A stretch of 44,827 nt of DNA from Lentisphaerota bacterium. Lineage in GTDB: Bacteria > Verrucomicrobiota > Lentisphaeria > Victivallales > Victivallaceae. Made by a program: the position numbers and the translations under genes. The stretch is from NCBI GenBank assembly GCA_015061745.1, contig SUWB01000026.1:1-44827 (forward strand), given 5' to 3'. The first letter of the stretch is position 1. Every line of letters begins with the position of its first letter. Positions 6,661 through 15,132 of this stretch are shown here, piece by piece. A model generated the notes under the pieces. It had not been told where the DNA came from, searched no databases, and worked only from the letters and a program-made list of their open reading frames with translations.

Positions 6661-8733
6661 ATGGCTGAACACAAACACGCTCACACTTGTTCCTGCGGTC
6701 ACGACCACGAACACGAACATAACCACGCTTGTGCTTGCGGTCACGACCACGAACACGAACATAAGCACACCTGTGCTTGCGGTCACGATCACGAAGAACA
6801 CGGCAAGCCCAATTGCCCCTGCGGTCACGACAGTCTGACCGAAGGAACCGGCCACGACCGGGGGATGGGAAAACTTTTTTTTGCTCTGGGCGGCGGATTG
6901 CTGACCTTGAACTCATTTATCCTGCAGTCTTTGCTGCCTTCACAGGCTTACGCCGCCGAACTCAGTGCCCTCTGCGGTGCCGTGGTACTGGCTCTGCCCA
7001 TTATTTTCACCGCCGTCAAGGATTTGTGGCGGGGCAAAGTCTATATGAACGAACTGGTGGCTCTGGCCATTCTGGCTTCACTTGCCAGCGGCGACTTCCA
7101 GGTGGCGGGCATCATCGCCTTCTTCCTGCTGGTGACCATCATTATTGAAACCCGTACCGCCAGCGGTGCCCAGCGTTCCATTGAGGAGCTGATCAAACTG
7201 ACTCCCAATACAGCTCATCAGGTCATTGACGGTGTGGAACAGGATGTTCAGGTCACAGATCTGAAAGTCGGTGACATCATCCGCGTCCGTCCCGGTGAAA
7301 ACTTCCCCGTCGATGCCGTTATCGTTGCCGGTGAAAGTACTGTCAATCAAGCTTCCATCACCGGTGAATCCGTCCCGGTGGAAAAGAGTGTCGGTTCCGA
7401 CGTCTTTGCCGGTACTCAAAACCTGACCGGTGCGGTGGAACTTCAAGTAACCAAGGTGGGCGAAGATACCACTCTGGGCAAGGTCAAGGATATGATATTG
7501 CAGGCCGAAGCCAGCCGTACTCCTGTGGTGCGTATCATCGACCGGTATGCCGGATTCTACACCCCCACCGTGCTGATGATCGCCTGGGTCTGCTGGTGGT
7601 TCACTGAGGATATGGATTCTGTGATCGCCTTTCTGGTGATTTCCTGTCCCTGTGCCGTTGTCCTTGCCACGCCTACCGCTGTGGTGGCAGCAGTTGCCGC
7701 GGCCGCCCGTCTGGGAATTTTCATCAAAAATGTGTCCCACCTGGAACTTGCTTCCAAGCTTACTGCCTTTGTTTTCGACAAAACGGGTACTCTTACTGAC
7801 GGACTGCTTTCTGTTGTGAGACTTCAGGTTTTCGGAGAGGTCTCTCAGGCGGAACTGCTCCAGACTGCCGGTGCCGTTGAACAGAGCAGCAACCACCCCA
7901 CCGCCCGGGCTATTCAGAAACTTGCCGCTGAAGCCGGACTTGAACTCCCTCAGGCCGAAGAACTGACCGAGGCCCACGGTAAAGGTGTGTCCGGTAAAGT
8001 CAACGGTGTCGAAATCATCGTCGGCCGTGCCAACTGGATGCGGGAACGGGGACTGGATGTTCCCGCTCAGGATGATGCCGAAGCCGAAGGTATGAGCGTT
8101 GTCTACGTCGCCCGGGACGGCGTGGTCATCGGCTGGATCGGATTCCGTGACAAGATCAGAAATGAATCTGCCGCTATGCTTACCGATCTGCGTAAACTGG
8201 GTGTCCGCTACTGCGCAATGGTCACCGGTGACCGGAAATCCGTTGCCGAAACTGTGGCCGCACAGCTCCAGATCGACGAATTTGAAAGCGAATGTCTCCC
8301 CGAAGGCAAGGTCGCCTTTGTGGAAAAAGTTAAAGAAACCCACCGGGTCGCTGTCGTCGGTGACGGTGTCAACGACGCTCCCGCTCTTGCCGCAGGTGAT
8401 CTGGGTATCGCTATGGGAGCCATCGGAAGCGATGTGGCCATCAACAGTGCCTCAGTTGCTTTGATGACCAATGATTTGCGCCGCATTGCAATGCTGGTTT
8501 ATCTTTCACGCAAATCCCAGATGATCATCAATCAGAATTTGCTTTTCGGTATGCTTTTCGTTTTCGGCGGTATGATCGTCTCTGCGGTGGGGCTTATGAC
8601 TCCCGTCTGGGCTGCCGTGCTCCACGCCGGAAGCACCCTGATCATTATTTTCAACAGCGCCCGTCTGGTGCGCACCGGTGAAGAACTCACCCTTGAAGAA
8701 GGGGGAGAGGAACCGGAGCAAGAGGAAGAATAA
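6661..8733 (+). CDS. CPC-type heavy-metal P-type ATPase with His/Cys-repeat tail
   Basis: A P1B-type ATPase of 690 residues that exports a soft or transition metal across the inner membrane. The N-terminus (1-57) has no ferredoxin-like HMA domain. Instead it has a 14-residue repeat with CxC pairs at 10/12, 24/26, 38/40 and 52/54 separated by His/Asp/Glu runs. The catalytic core is complete: TGES at 234-237 (actuator), CPC at 329-331 in the membrane, the phosphorylated Asp 373 in DKTGT, HP at 412-413, and GDGVNDAP at 567-574. The last membrane segment carries HAGST (His655) rather than the Asp of ZntA-type zinc pumps or the Met/Ser of copper pumps. The metal cannot be assigned: Zn/Cd is plausible from the His-rich tail, and Co/Fe-type is possible from the HxGST motif. 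The gene starts 3 bases after the third SPFH gene. Confidence 0.93.
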   Translation: MAEHKHAHTCSCGHDHEHEHNHACACGHDHEHEHKHTCACGHDHEEHGKPNCPCGHDSLTEGTGHDRGMGKLFFALGGGLLTLNSFILQSLLPSQAYAAELSALCGAVVLALPIIFTAVKDLWRGKVYMNELVALAILASLASGDFQVAGIIAFFLLVTIIIETRTASGAQRSIEELIKLTPNTAHQVIDGVEQDVQVTDLKVGDIIRVRPGENFPVDAVIVAGESTVNQASITGESVPVEKSVGSDVFAGTQNLTGAVELQVTKVGEDTTLGKVKDMILQAEASRTPVVRIIDRYAGFYTPTVLMIAWVCWWFTEDMDSVIAFLVISCPCAVVLATPTAVVAAVAAAARLGIFIKNVSHLELASKLTAFVFDKTGTLTDGLLSVVRLQVFGEVSQAELLQTAGAVEQSSNHPTARAIQKLAAEAGLELPQAEELTEAHGKGVSGKVNGVEIIVGRANWMRERGLDVPAQDDAEAEGMSVVYVARDGVVIGWIGFRDKIRNESAAMLTDLRKLGVRYCAMVTGDRKSVAETVAAQLQIDEFESECLPEGKVAFVEKVKETHRVAVVGDGVNDAPALAAGDLGIAMGAIGSDVAINSASVALMTNDLRRIAMLVYLSRKSQMIINQNLLFGMLFVFGGMIVSAVGLMTPVWAAVLHAGSTLIIIFNSARLVRTGEELTLEEGGEEPEQEEE
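6694..6834 (+). repeat. 42-nt tandem repeat coding for the metal-binding tail
   Basis: About three and a half in-frame copies of a 42-base unit encode CGHDHEHEHNHACA-like blocks (residues 12-58 of the ATPase). The first two copies are nearly identical at the DNA level and the third is diverged, which suggests expansion by slippage or unequal exchange. Confidence 0.8.
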
Positions 8734-8739
8734 AACACT

Positions 8740-9903
8740 ATGGAAGAATCAATTATCCCTGTGGTCAGTGCAACCGGGCTGACCAAGGAATTCCGGGATT
8801 TCTGGGGCCGTCCCAAAGCCCGTGCGGTCAACGATATCGACTTTGAGATCCGGCCTGGTGAAGTGGTGGGACTTCTGGGACCCAACGGTTCCGGAAAATC
8901 CACCACAGTGAAAATGCTTCTGGGACTTCTTTATCCTACGGGAGGCAGACTGACTGTTATGGGACGTTCTCCCCGGGCGGTGGAAACCAAACGGGATATC
9001 GGTTATCTGCCTGAGGAATCCTACCTTTACAAGTATCTGACTGCGGAAGAAACATTGGATTTCTTCGGTTCACTTTTCAACTTGTCCGCTGCCGATCGTA
9101 AACAGCGTATCGAACAGCTGTTGGATATGGTGGGACTTTCTCACGCCCGCCGCCGCCGGGTGGGGGAATTTTCCAAAGGTATGCAGCGTCGTATCGGTAT
9201 TGCCCAGGCGATGATCAACGATCCTTCCTTTCTGATTCTCGACGAACCTACAAGCGGTCTTGACCCTCTGGGCTGCCGTGAAGTCAAAGATCTGATCCTC
9301 ACTTTGAAAAAACGGGGCAAAACGGTTCTTGTCACCAGCCACTTGCTCAGCGATGTGGAAGATGTCTGCGACCGGGTCATTATCCTCTACGGCGGAAAGA
9401 TCCGTGCCACAGGAGCCTTGAGTGATCTGCTGACGGTGTCCGATTCCACCACCATTACCACGCCTGCTCTTGCAAAAGATGAAATGGAAAAGGTGCTTGC
9501 CGCATTGCGCAGTACACTGCACGGCGAAGAATTCAAGGTGGATCATCCCCGCCGCACTCTGGAAGAATTCTTCCTTGATGTCATCGCCAAGGCCAAGGCT
9601 GAAAGTGTTGAGACCGCAGGAGTTATTTCCGGCGGCCGCATCGCTGATTATCTGACACAAGGCGACGAAAAGAGTGCTGTCCTTGCCTCGCTGCTTCAGG
9701 AACCTGCTGCTCCTCAGTCCAAGGCTGAAAAGAATGCTGAGGCAGCTCCGGCCCAAAAAGCTGAACCTTCCGCAGAGAAACTTTCCGGCCTTATGGAAGA
9801 AAAAAGTGCTCCCAAAGAGGCAGCAGCTCCCACTCCCGATGAAGCCGCAAAACTCTCTGACGCTGACCGTAAACTCAACGATATTCTGGGCAATCGCAAA
9901 TGA
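8740..9903 (+). CDS. ABC transporter ATP-binding protein (ABC-2 type) with long C-terminal tail
   Basis: The nucleotide-binding subunit of an ABC-2 exporter, paired with the permease that follows. Residues 1-240 form a typical NBD. It has Walker A GPNGSGKST at 47-55, a divergent signature FSKGMQRR at about 144-151, Walker B FLILDEP ending at 170, and the H-loop in VTSHLL. After a regulatory segment (about 240-300) comes an Ala/Pro/Lys/Glu-rich tail (about 305-387). The tail looks disordered, is absent from the minimal family members I know, and ends in a short helix-like segment (LSDADRKLNDILGNRK). Its stop overlaps the permease start (ATGA at 9900). The substrate is unknown; many relatives of this type export lipids, copper-site proteins or antibiotics. 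Confidence 0.9.
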   Translation: MEESIIPVVSATGLTKEFRDFWGRPKARAVNDIDFEIRPGEVVGLLGPNGSGKSTTVKMLLGLLYPTGGRLTVMGRSPRAVETKRDIGYLPEESYLYKYLTAEETLDFFGSLFNLSAADRKQRIEQLLDMVGLSHARRRRVGEFSKGMQRRIGIAQAMINDPSFLILDEPTSGLDPLGCREVKDLILTLKKRGKTVLVTSHLLSDVEDVCDRVIILYGGKIRATGALSDLLTVSDSTTITTPALAKDEMEKVLAALRSTLHGEEFKVDHPRRTLEEFFLDVIAKAKAESVETAGVISGGRIADYLTQGDEKSAVLASLLQEPAAPQSKAEKNAEAAPAQKAEPSAEKLSGLMEEKSAPKEAAAPTPDEAAKLSDADRKLNDILGNRK

Positions 9904-11321
9904 GAGCCTTTCTGTCAATCGTCAAACTGACTTTCCGTCACGCGGTAAGGTCCCACATCTTCCAGCTGCTTCTGGGGGTGCTTCTTTTGTGCATCGCCCT
10001 GATTCCCACCACGGTTATCAACTCATCGGCCGGAGACTTTTTAAAGAGTTCCATCTTTTACAGTCTCTGGATCGTCAGTGCCGTGCTGGGGCTTTCAAGC
10101 ATTTGGCTGGGGTGCTACATTATGACTTGCGACATCGACAGTTACCAGCTGCATATGGTGGTGAGCAAACCTGTTTCCCGGGTCACCGTCTGGTGCGGCA
10201 AGTGGCTGGGTGTCTGCCTGATCAATCTGCTTCTGCTTGTTGTCGCAACAGCAGCGGTCTACTTCATCATTCTCTACCGTTTTGAAAAACTGGAGTTCCA
10301 GCCCGGTGAAAAGGAACGGATGCGTTCCGAAGTTCTGGTGGGCCGTCGTGCATTTTCCGCTGACCGTCCGGATTATTCCGAAGCGATCAGTGCAATGGCA
10401 CGCAAACAGGTCAACCGTCTTCACGCCCAGGGACAGAGCGTTGGAACTGCTATGCAGGACAAAATCATTAAAGATGCCCAGCTGGCAGTGGTGTCTGCGG
10501 ATTCTGAAGTCAAACCCGGCAACATTAAAAGCTGGCGTTTTTCCGGTATTCCCGCCAACACAAACAAGCCTCTGTATCTGCGTTACCGTCCCTACATCAA
10601 CAAGGTGGCCAGCGAAGATCAGCGTACCACCCGTATTCTCTGGTCTGTTGGGATCCCCCGGGAGCGCAAGACGCCTCAGGACGGTACGATGGCTGCCAAA
10701 AAAGCCAAAACCTACGACATTTATCTCTACCCTCTGGACGAACGGCCCGATCAGGTTATGACGGGGGTATTCCACGAAAAAGAACTCAAACCTGAGTGGA
10801 AAGTTGTTTCTTCCGACGGTTATGTTTTTATGACCGTTGCCAATATGGATCATTTGAACGGTACGATGTACTTTCAGCCGGCCGACGGTCCCCGTCTGCT
10901 GGTGCCGGCCACAAGTTTCGCAGGAAACTATGCCCGTGCGGTGCTGGTCATCGCTCTGGAACTGATGCTGCTGGCAGCATTGAGCTGTGCCTTCGGCGGT
11001 ATCGTTTCTATGCCCGTGGCGGTCTTTATGGTGGTGAGTTATCTGCTCTTTGGAGCCTTTTCGGTCTATATGGTCAACTTGGAATATGTGGGGACCAGTG
11101 CGGACCGTTTCGGTCAGCTGGTGGGCAAGATCCTGCTTAAAGTGGTGATTCCTTTGCAGAATTTTGATGTCAGTTCCATTGTTTCAGACGGCGTGCTTAT
11201 CGAATGGAGCTGGATCGCCGGTCTGCTCTGCAATATGATCGTACTCCGGGCATTGCCTCTGGTGCTCCTTGGAGTTATCCTTTACCGCAAGCGTGAACTG
11301 GGGTTGATTATCAGAAAATGA
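9900..11321 (+). CDS. ABC-2 type permease
   Basis: The membrane subunit belonging to the preceding ATPase, with which it overlaps by 4 bases. The 473-residue product starts with membrane segments at about 20-40 and 55-80, with another near 105-125 (CLINLLLLVVATAAVYFI). A large extracytoplasmic domain follows (about 130-335), then further hydrophobic segments from about 340 to 465 (LVIALELMLLAALSC, VAVFMVVSYLLFGAF, WSWIAGLLCNMIVL). This split layout, helices then a large soluble loop then helices, is typical of ABC-2 permeases of the NosY/GldF kind. The overlap ATGA at 11318 couples it to the next gene. The large loop could contact the anchored protein encoded next (inference). Confidence 0.85.
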   Translation: MRAFLSIVKLTFRHAVRSHIFQLLLGVLLLCIALIPTTVINSSAGDFLKSSIFYSLWIVSAVLGLSSIWLGCYIMTCDIDSYQLHMVVSKPVSRVTVWCGKWLGVCLINLLLLVVATAAVYFIILYRFEKLEFQPGEKERMRSEVLVGRRAFSADRPDYSEAISAMARKQVNRLHAQGQSVGTAMQDKIIKDAQLAVVSADSEVKPGNIKSWRFSGIPANTNKPLYLRYRPYINKVASEDQRTTRILWSVGIPRERKTPQDGTMAAKKAKTYDIYLYPLDERPDQVMTGVFHEKELKPEWKVVSSDGYVFMTVANMDHLNGTMYFQPADGPRLLVPATSFAGNYARAVLVIALELMLLAALSCAFGGIVSMPVAVFMVVSYLLFGAFSVYMVNLEYVGTSADRFGQLVGKILLKVVIPLQNFDVSSIVSDGVLIEWSWIAGLLCNMIVLRALPLVLLGVILYRKRELGLIIRK

Positions 11322-12958
11322 ATAAATTCCGAACTATTACAATGTACTTTACTCTGGTGCTGGTCACCATTGCACTGCTTTTCGGAGCATCAGCGGTCTC
11401 CCGCCGTCTGGATGCCTCAGTCAAAGCCAATAATCTGCGTTTTACCGGTGAAATCAAAAATGCACCGGTGCTGGTGACTTTTACCACCGTTGCCCTGGGC
11501 AGTTTCCGGGGAATCGTGGCCGACTTGCTCTGGCTCCGTGCCGGGGCACTGCAGGAAAAAAGAAACTACTTTGAAATGGTCCAGCTTGCCCGCTGGATCA
11601 CCGATCTGCAGCCCACCTTTTCCGGTGCGACCGCCTATCTTGCGTGGAATATGGCTTACAATATCTCAGTTACCTGCTCCAGCCACGCTGAAAGATGGCG
11701 GTGGGTCAATGAAGGTGTCCGGCTGATCCGGGATCAGGCTCTGGAATACAACCCTGAAGATCCCATTCTCTACAAGGACCTTGCCTGGATCTTTCAGCAC
11801 AAGCTGGGCAACGTTCTTGACGATGCCAACTTGTATTACAAGAACCGCCTGGCTGTTCAGATGATGAATATTACAGGCAGTGCTGAACCCTCCTGGAAAG
11901 AGCTTGCTGCTGCTCCTGCGGATCAAAAGGCTTTTATGAAGAAATATCCTGAGGACGGTCCGGTCTGGAAAGTCCTCAATCAGGCGGGTTTCAAAGACTT
12001 TGATGCGTTGTACGCTGACTTCAAAGGCCGTACTCCGGCAGGTATTTCACCGGCACTCAAAGGGAAACTGGGGGAAAAACTCCTCAACGAACTTACTGTT
12101 TTCCTGCGGGCGGAAATGCTCCGGCGTCAGCTGAAACTTGATCCGGCAGTCATTGTCGAGATCAACGAAAAATACGGTACGCTGGATTGGCGTGTCCCTG
12201 AATCACAGGCTATTTACTGGGCCACTATGGGGCTCAAGCGGACTCCCGGACACAAAGATCTGAGCCTGAGCCGTCTCATCACTCAGTCTCTTTATGAATC
12301 ATTCCGCGGCGGACGGCTGCTGATGGTCAACGACAAGGATTTCAGCAACATCGTTGTTGCTCCCAACATCGCTCTGGTTGATGCGGTATACAAAACTTAT
12401 GGTGAAGTCCACCAGATCTATGACGGCGGTGCTGAATATTCCACTTTCCGCAGTGCCAAGATCAACTTCATCAAAGAAGCCATCGGGATTCTTTACAACT
12501 TCGGCCGTTTTTCTAAAGCCAAAGAGTATTATGAGCTCCTGATGAAGGAAGAACCCCACCGCAAACGGGAAGATCTGGAACAGTTCGTCACGACCCAGTG
12601 GGCTGAAGATGTCCGTGATGCCGGTGTCAAAAAGGCAAGCGAAGTTATCAGCGGGCTGATTTTCAAGAGCATCTTCTATTTGATCTACAACGATAACGAT
12701 GCTGCATTGGCCAATGAACGGCTTGCCCGTTACATCTATGCCAAATATTCAGCCGATATCGGCAGTATGGACCGTATGAAACTTCCCAGCTATACCCAGA
12801 TGAAGCGGGTCGTTGTGGAACAGTGTCTCAAAACATTCCCGCCCCATATGACCTTGATCCTCAAAGCAAAGATCGCAGCAGAACAAGCCGAAAATCAGCT
12901 TGATAAGATGCTGAAAAAGGTTCCCGGAGTGTCTGGCGGCACAGAAAGGAAAAAGTGA
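11318..12958 (+). CDS. membrane-anchored helical-repeat (TPR-like) protein, unknown function
   Basis: A 546-residue protein with an uncleaved-looking N-terminal membrane segment (about 8-27) and a large, presumably extracytoplasmic, helical domain. Stretches such as ITDLQPTFSGATAYLAWNMAYN, RDQALEYNPEDPILYKDLAWIF and GRFSKAKEYYELLMKEEP look like TPR units, but the repeats are degenerate. I do not recognise a named family. It overlaps the permease by 4 bases and is the last gene of the operon, with a strong terminator 16 bases downstream. Its position suggests an accessory or substrate-handling subunit of the ABC exporter. That role is inference from location only. Confidence 0.7.
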   Translation: MNKFRTITMYFTLVLVTIALLFGASAVSRRLDASVKANNLRFTGEIKNAPVLVTFTTVALGSFRGIVADLLWLRAGALQEKRNYFEMVQLARWITDLQPTFSGATAYLAWNMAYNISVTCSSHAERWRWVNEGVRLIRDQALEYNPEDPILYKDLAWIFQHKLGNVLDDANLYYKNRLAVQMMNITGSAEPSWKELAAAPADQKAFMKKYPEDGPVWKVLNQAGFKDFDALYADFKGRTPAGISPALKGKLGEKLLNELTVFLRAEMLRRQLKLDPAVIVEINEKYGTLDWRVPESQAIYWATMGLKRTPGHKDLSLSRLITQSLYESFRGGRLLMVNDKDFSNIVVAPNIALVDAVYKTYGEVHQIYDGGAEYSTFRSAKINFIKEAIGILYNFGRFSKAKEYYELLMKEEPHRKREDLEQFVTTQWAEDVRDAGVKKASEVISGLIFKSIFYLIYNDNDAALANERLARYIYAKYSADIGSMDRMKLPSYTQMKRVVVEQCLKTFPPHMTLILKAKIAAEQAENQLDKMLKKVPGVSGGTERKK

Positions 12959-12973
12959 TGTAAAATACGATCC

Positions 12974-13016
12974 GGGGAAAAGTCCTGAAAAAAGAACCGG
13001 GACTTTTCCCTCTTTT
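12974..13016 (+). terminator. rho-independent terminator of the SPFH/ABC operon
   Basis: Perfect 11-bp stem GGGAAAAGTCC (12975-12985) / GGACTTTTCCC (13000-13010) with a 14-base loop, followed by TCTTTT. It lies 16 bases after the last operon gene. Confidence 0.8.
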
Positions 13017-13090
13017 GCTGCAGATCCTGGCGGGAACGCGATCCTTTGCAAAGGCGTGTTTCCACGTTTAACAAAAACAGAAAAATTCTT

Positions 13091-13122
13091 GCCGGAGGAG
13101 ACGGCATAAAAAACTCCGCCGT
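13091..13122 (+). promoter_or_regulatory. leader with mutually exclusive hairpins before the CNNM gene
   Basis: ACGGC (13101-13105) can pair with GCCGT (13118-13122), or its CGGC part with GCCG (13091-13094), and CGGAG (13093-13097) can pair with CTCCG (13114-13118). These competing small stems sit about 65 bases before a transporter start. They could be an attenuator or chance; the stems are only 4-5 bp. The rest of 13017-13184 shows no gene; AAAGGAA before the ATG is a normal ribosome site. Confidence 0.2.
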
Positions 13123-13184
13123 AAATATGACAGAATCACGGGAGAGAAGAAAAAATATTTTTCTCCCTGAACAGAAAGGAAAAA

Positions 13185-14501
13185 ATGGACGCTTCAGTTC
13201 CGTCGTGTATAGGTTTTATCGCATCAATTGCCGATACAGGTGTGTCATCAGGTTTCCAATGGGCGTGGGTATATTTCATCGTCAGCGTGAGTGTGGCGAT
13301 GGTGTTTTCTCACTGCTGTTCATTGATGGAAGCTGCTCTTTTAAGTATTTCTCCCAGTCAGCTGGCTGATCTCAACCGCGTTTCTCCCCGGGCGGGGAAA
13401 TGTGCTATGGTTCTGAAACAGGACATTGACAAACCTCTGGCTGTGATATTGATCATCAATACAGCCGCCCATACCATCGGTGCCGCTGAAGCCGGTGCCA
13501 GTTTAAACTCTCTTTTCCCCGGCAATGCCACAGTAATGAGTGTATTCTCCCTTCTTTTTACTTTGCTGATGGTGCAGTATACGGAACTTTTGCCCAAAAC
13601 TCTGGGCGTCCGCTTTAATATCAACGTAATGAAGTTCTGCGGTCCGGTGCTTCAGGTGCTTCTTTTCATCTTTATGCCCATTATCAAGGTGACACAGTGG
13701 ATAAACAAACCTTTTGAAAGGCGTAAACCTGAAAAACCCACCACCACCGAAGAAATTTCAGCCCTTGCTTCTCTTGCCCGGAGCAGCCAGACCATATCTT
13801 CCCGGCAGGAACGGATTATCAAGATGGTTCCCCATCTTTCTGTCAAGAATGCCCGGGACGTGATGATCGACGTGGAAAATATCTCCTTCCTGACTGCAGA
13901 TCAGACCTTGACCGATGCAATGAATTCCACCGCCAACGACTTCCACACCCGCTATCCGGTCTGTGAGGAGGACAATAAAAACGAAGTTCTGGGCTATGTG
14001 AACTTCAAAGAGCTTGTTGCGATCCACCGTTCTCATCCCGGCACTGTAAAGGTCAATGACATTCTGCGGCCCATTCCCTTTTCCGCACCCGACGACAGTG
14101 CAGCAGAATTGCTGGAACAGCTCACAATGCAGAACTGCCATATCACCATTGTCCGTGATCCTGCCACCAATACCACACTGGGCTTGGTGACACTTGAGGA
14201 CATTATCGAAGAACTCCTGGGGGATCTGGATGATGAATTCGACCCCTTGCCCCGTACATTTTACTCCCCCGGCGAAAACTTCTGGGTGGTGGGCGGCGGC
14301 GTGCCTCTGCGTCTTCTTGCCCGGGACACTCACCTGGATCTGCCTTTGCGGGCGGAGCCTGTGGGTGTGTGGGTTTCCCGTATTCTCGACCGGCCTGTGC
14401 GTGTGGGTGATGTGATCCGTCACGGCAATGCAGAGTTCTACGTCCGCAAGATCCGCCGTGGACAGGCCTGGGAATTCAATCTTAAACGTATGAAAGAGTG
14501 A
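13185..14501 (+). CDS. CNNM/CBS/CorC_HlyC-domain membrane protein (hemolysin C family)
   Basis: A 438-residue member of the CNNM (DUF21) family, whose members act in magnesium/cobalt homeostasis. An N-terminal membrane domain with about four hydrophobic segments (roughly 25-50, 85-105, 115-140 and 150-175) contains the small-residue ALLSIS motif. A pair of CBS domains follows (about 215-345, with VMIDVENISFL and TTLGLVTLEDIIEELLGDLDDEFD). A C-terminal CorC_HlyC domain (about 350-435) comes last. The order and length are canonical. AAAGGAA precedes the ATG. The next gene, a lipoprotein, starts 6 bases after the stop, so the two are probably co-transcribed. Whether it moves Mg2+ or another ion cannot be read from the sequence. 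Confidence 0.88.
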   Translation: MDASVPSCIGFIASIADTGVSSGFQWAWVYFIVSVSVAMVFSHCCSLMEAALLSISPSQLADLNRVSPRAGKCAMVLKQDIDKPLAVILIINTAAHTIGAAEAGASLNSLFPGNATVMSVFSLLFTLLMVQYTELLPKTLGVRFNINVMKFCGPVLQVLLFIFMPIIKVTQWINKPFERRKPEKPTTTEEISALASLARSSQTISSRQERIIKMVPHLSVKNARDVMIDVENISFLTADQTLTDAMNSTANDFHTRYPVCEEDNKNEVLGYVNFKELVAIHRSHPGTVKVNDILRPIPFSAPDDSAAELLEQLTMQNCHITIVRDPATNTTLGLVTLEDIIEELLGDLDDEFDPLPRTFYSPGENFWVVGGGVPLRLLARDTHLDLPLRAEPVGVWVSRILDRPVRVGDVIRHGNAEFYVRKIRRGQAWEFNLKRMKE

Positions 14502-14507
14502 CAACAT

Positions 14508-15014
14508 ATGACAAACTGCTTTTTTCATTTCCTGATACTGTTTTTCCTGCTTCTGGCGGGCGGCTGTGTAAAATTCGACTATACAGGGCAGCGTTTCACG
14601 CCCCGTGCGGAATCTGCTCCGGTGGCTTTTCTTGACAGTCAGGCGGATTTTACGGCTCAAGGATTCCGTATTATCGGCCGGGGAATATTGACTGTTCCGG
14701 GCAAAACAGCAAGTTATGACAGTATGGGCGAACTGCGCGAGCGTGCGAGAGAATATGGTGCCGAGGCAGTTTGTATTGTGGACAGTCGGCTTGCAGGAGA
14801 AAGAGTTTTTTCTGCCCCTGAAGATGAGTTTGTTTCACCTTATAAAGCACAGGCTGTAAAGGTCGAAAATTCTTCCTGGGACGCAAAATTTTTCGGCAGT
14901 TCCCCTCAGCTCGGCACGATAAAAGGAACACCCGAAAAAGTAATCCGGGTACTTTTTCTCAAGAAAACTGTGAATTTGGAAAAAGAACTGCAACAGAAAA
15001 ATCCCCTGTTGTAA
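14508..15014 (+). CDS. predicted lipoprotein, unknown function
   Basis: A 168-residue protein with a lipoprotein signal: a hydrophobic stretch ending LAGGC with the lipidated cysteine at residue 20. The mature part has no domain I can name. It contains a YDSMGELRERAREYGAEAV segment that resembles the alpha/beta fold of small lipoproteins scoring ageing or redundancy of outer-membrane partners, but the resemblance is weak. It follows the CNNM gene by 6 bases and has no visible terminator of its own; TTTTTTTT at 15018-15025 lacks a clear stem. Probably periplasm-facing and membrane-anchored. Confidence 0.7.
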   Translation: MTNCFFHFLILFFLLLAGGCVKFDYTGQRFTPRAESAPVAFLDSQADFTAQGFRIIGRGILTVPGKTASYDSMGELRERAREYGAEAVCIVDSRLAGERVFSAPEDEFVSPYKAQAVKVENSSWDAKFFGSSPQLGTIKGTPEKVIRVLFLKKTVNLEKELQQKNPLL

Positions 15015-15045
15015 AAGTTTTTTTTGAAAAGCCGTCTCCCGACTC

Positions 15046-15074
15046 TTGCAATTGAGAAGTTGATGTATTATATT
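15046..15074 (+). promoter_or_regulatory. sigma70-type promoter of ftsK
   Basis: TTGCAA (15046-15051), 17-base spacer, TATATT (15069-15074). GATG lies just before an overlapping alternative -10 TATTAT (15066-15071). Confidence 0.6.
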
Positions 15075-15132
15075 ACCCCGGAGTACAACTTTTGCGTGCT
15101 GAAATTACATTACGGAAGTGAGAAAAAACATA

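Noticed and set aside
6661..6834. CRISPR-like array in the His-rich repeats
   Set aside because: Repeats are in frame, contiguous and encode a metal-binding tail; there are no spacers.
7078..8343. Long antisense open frame opposite the P-type ATPase (421 codons)
   Set aside because: It mirrors a strongly supported gene, has no family sequence and reads as His/Asp/Gly-rich shadow.
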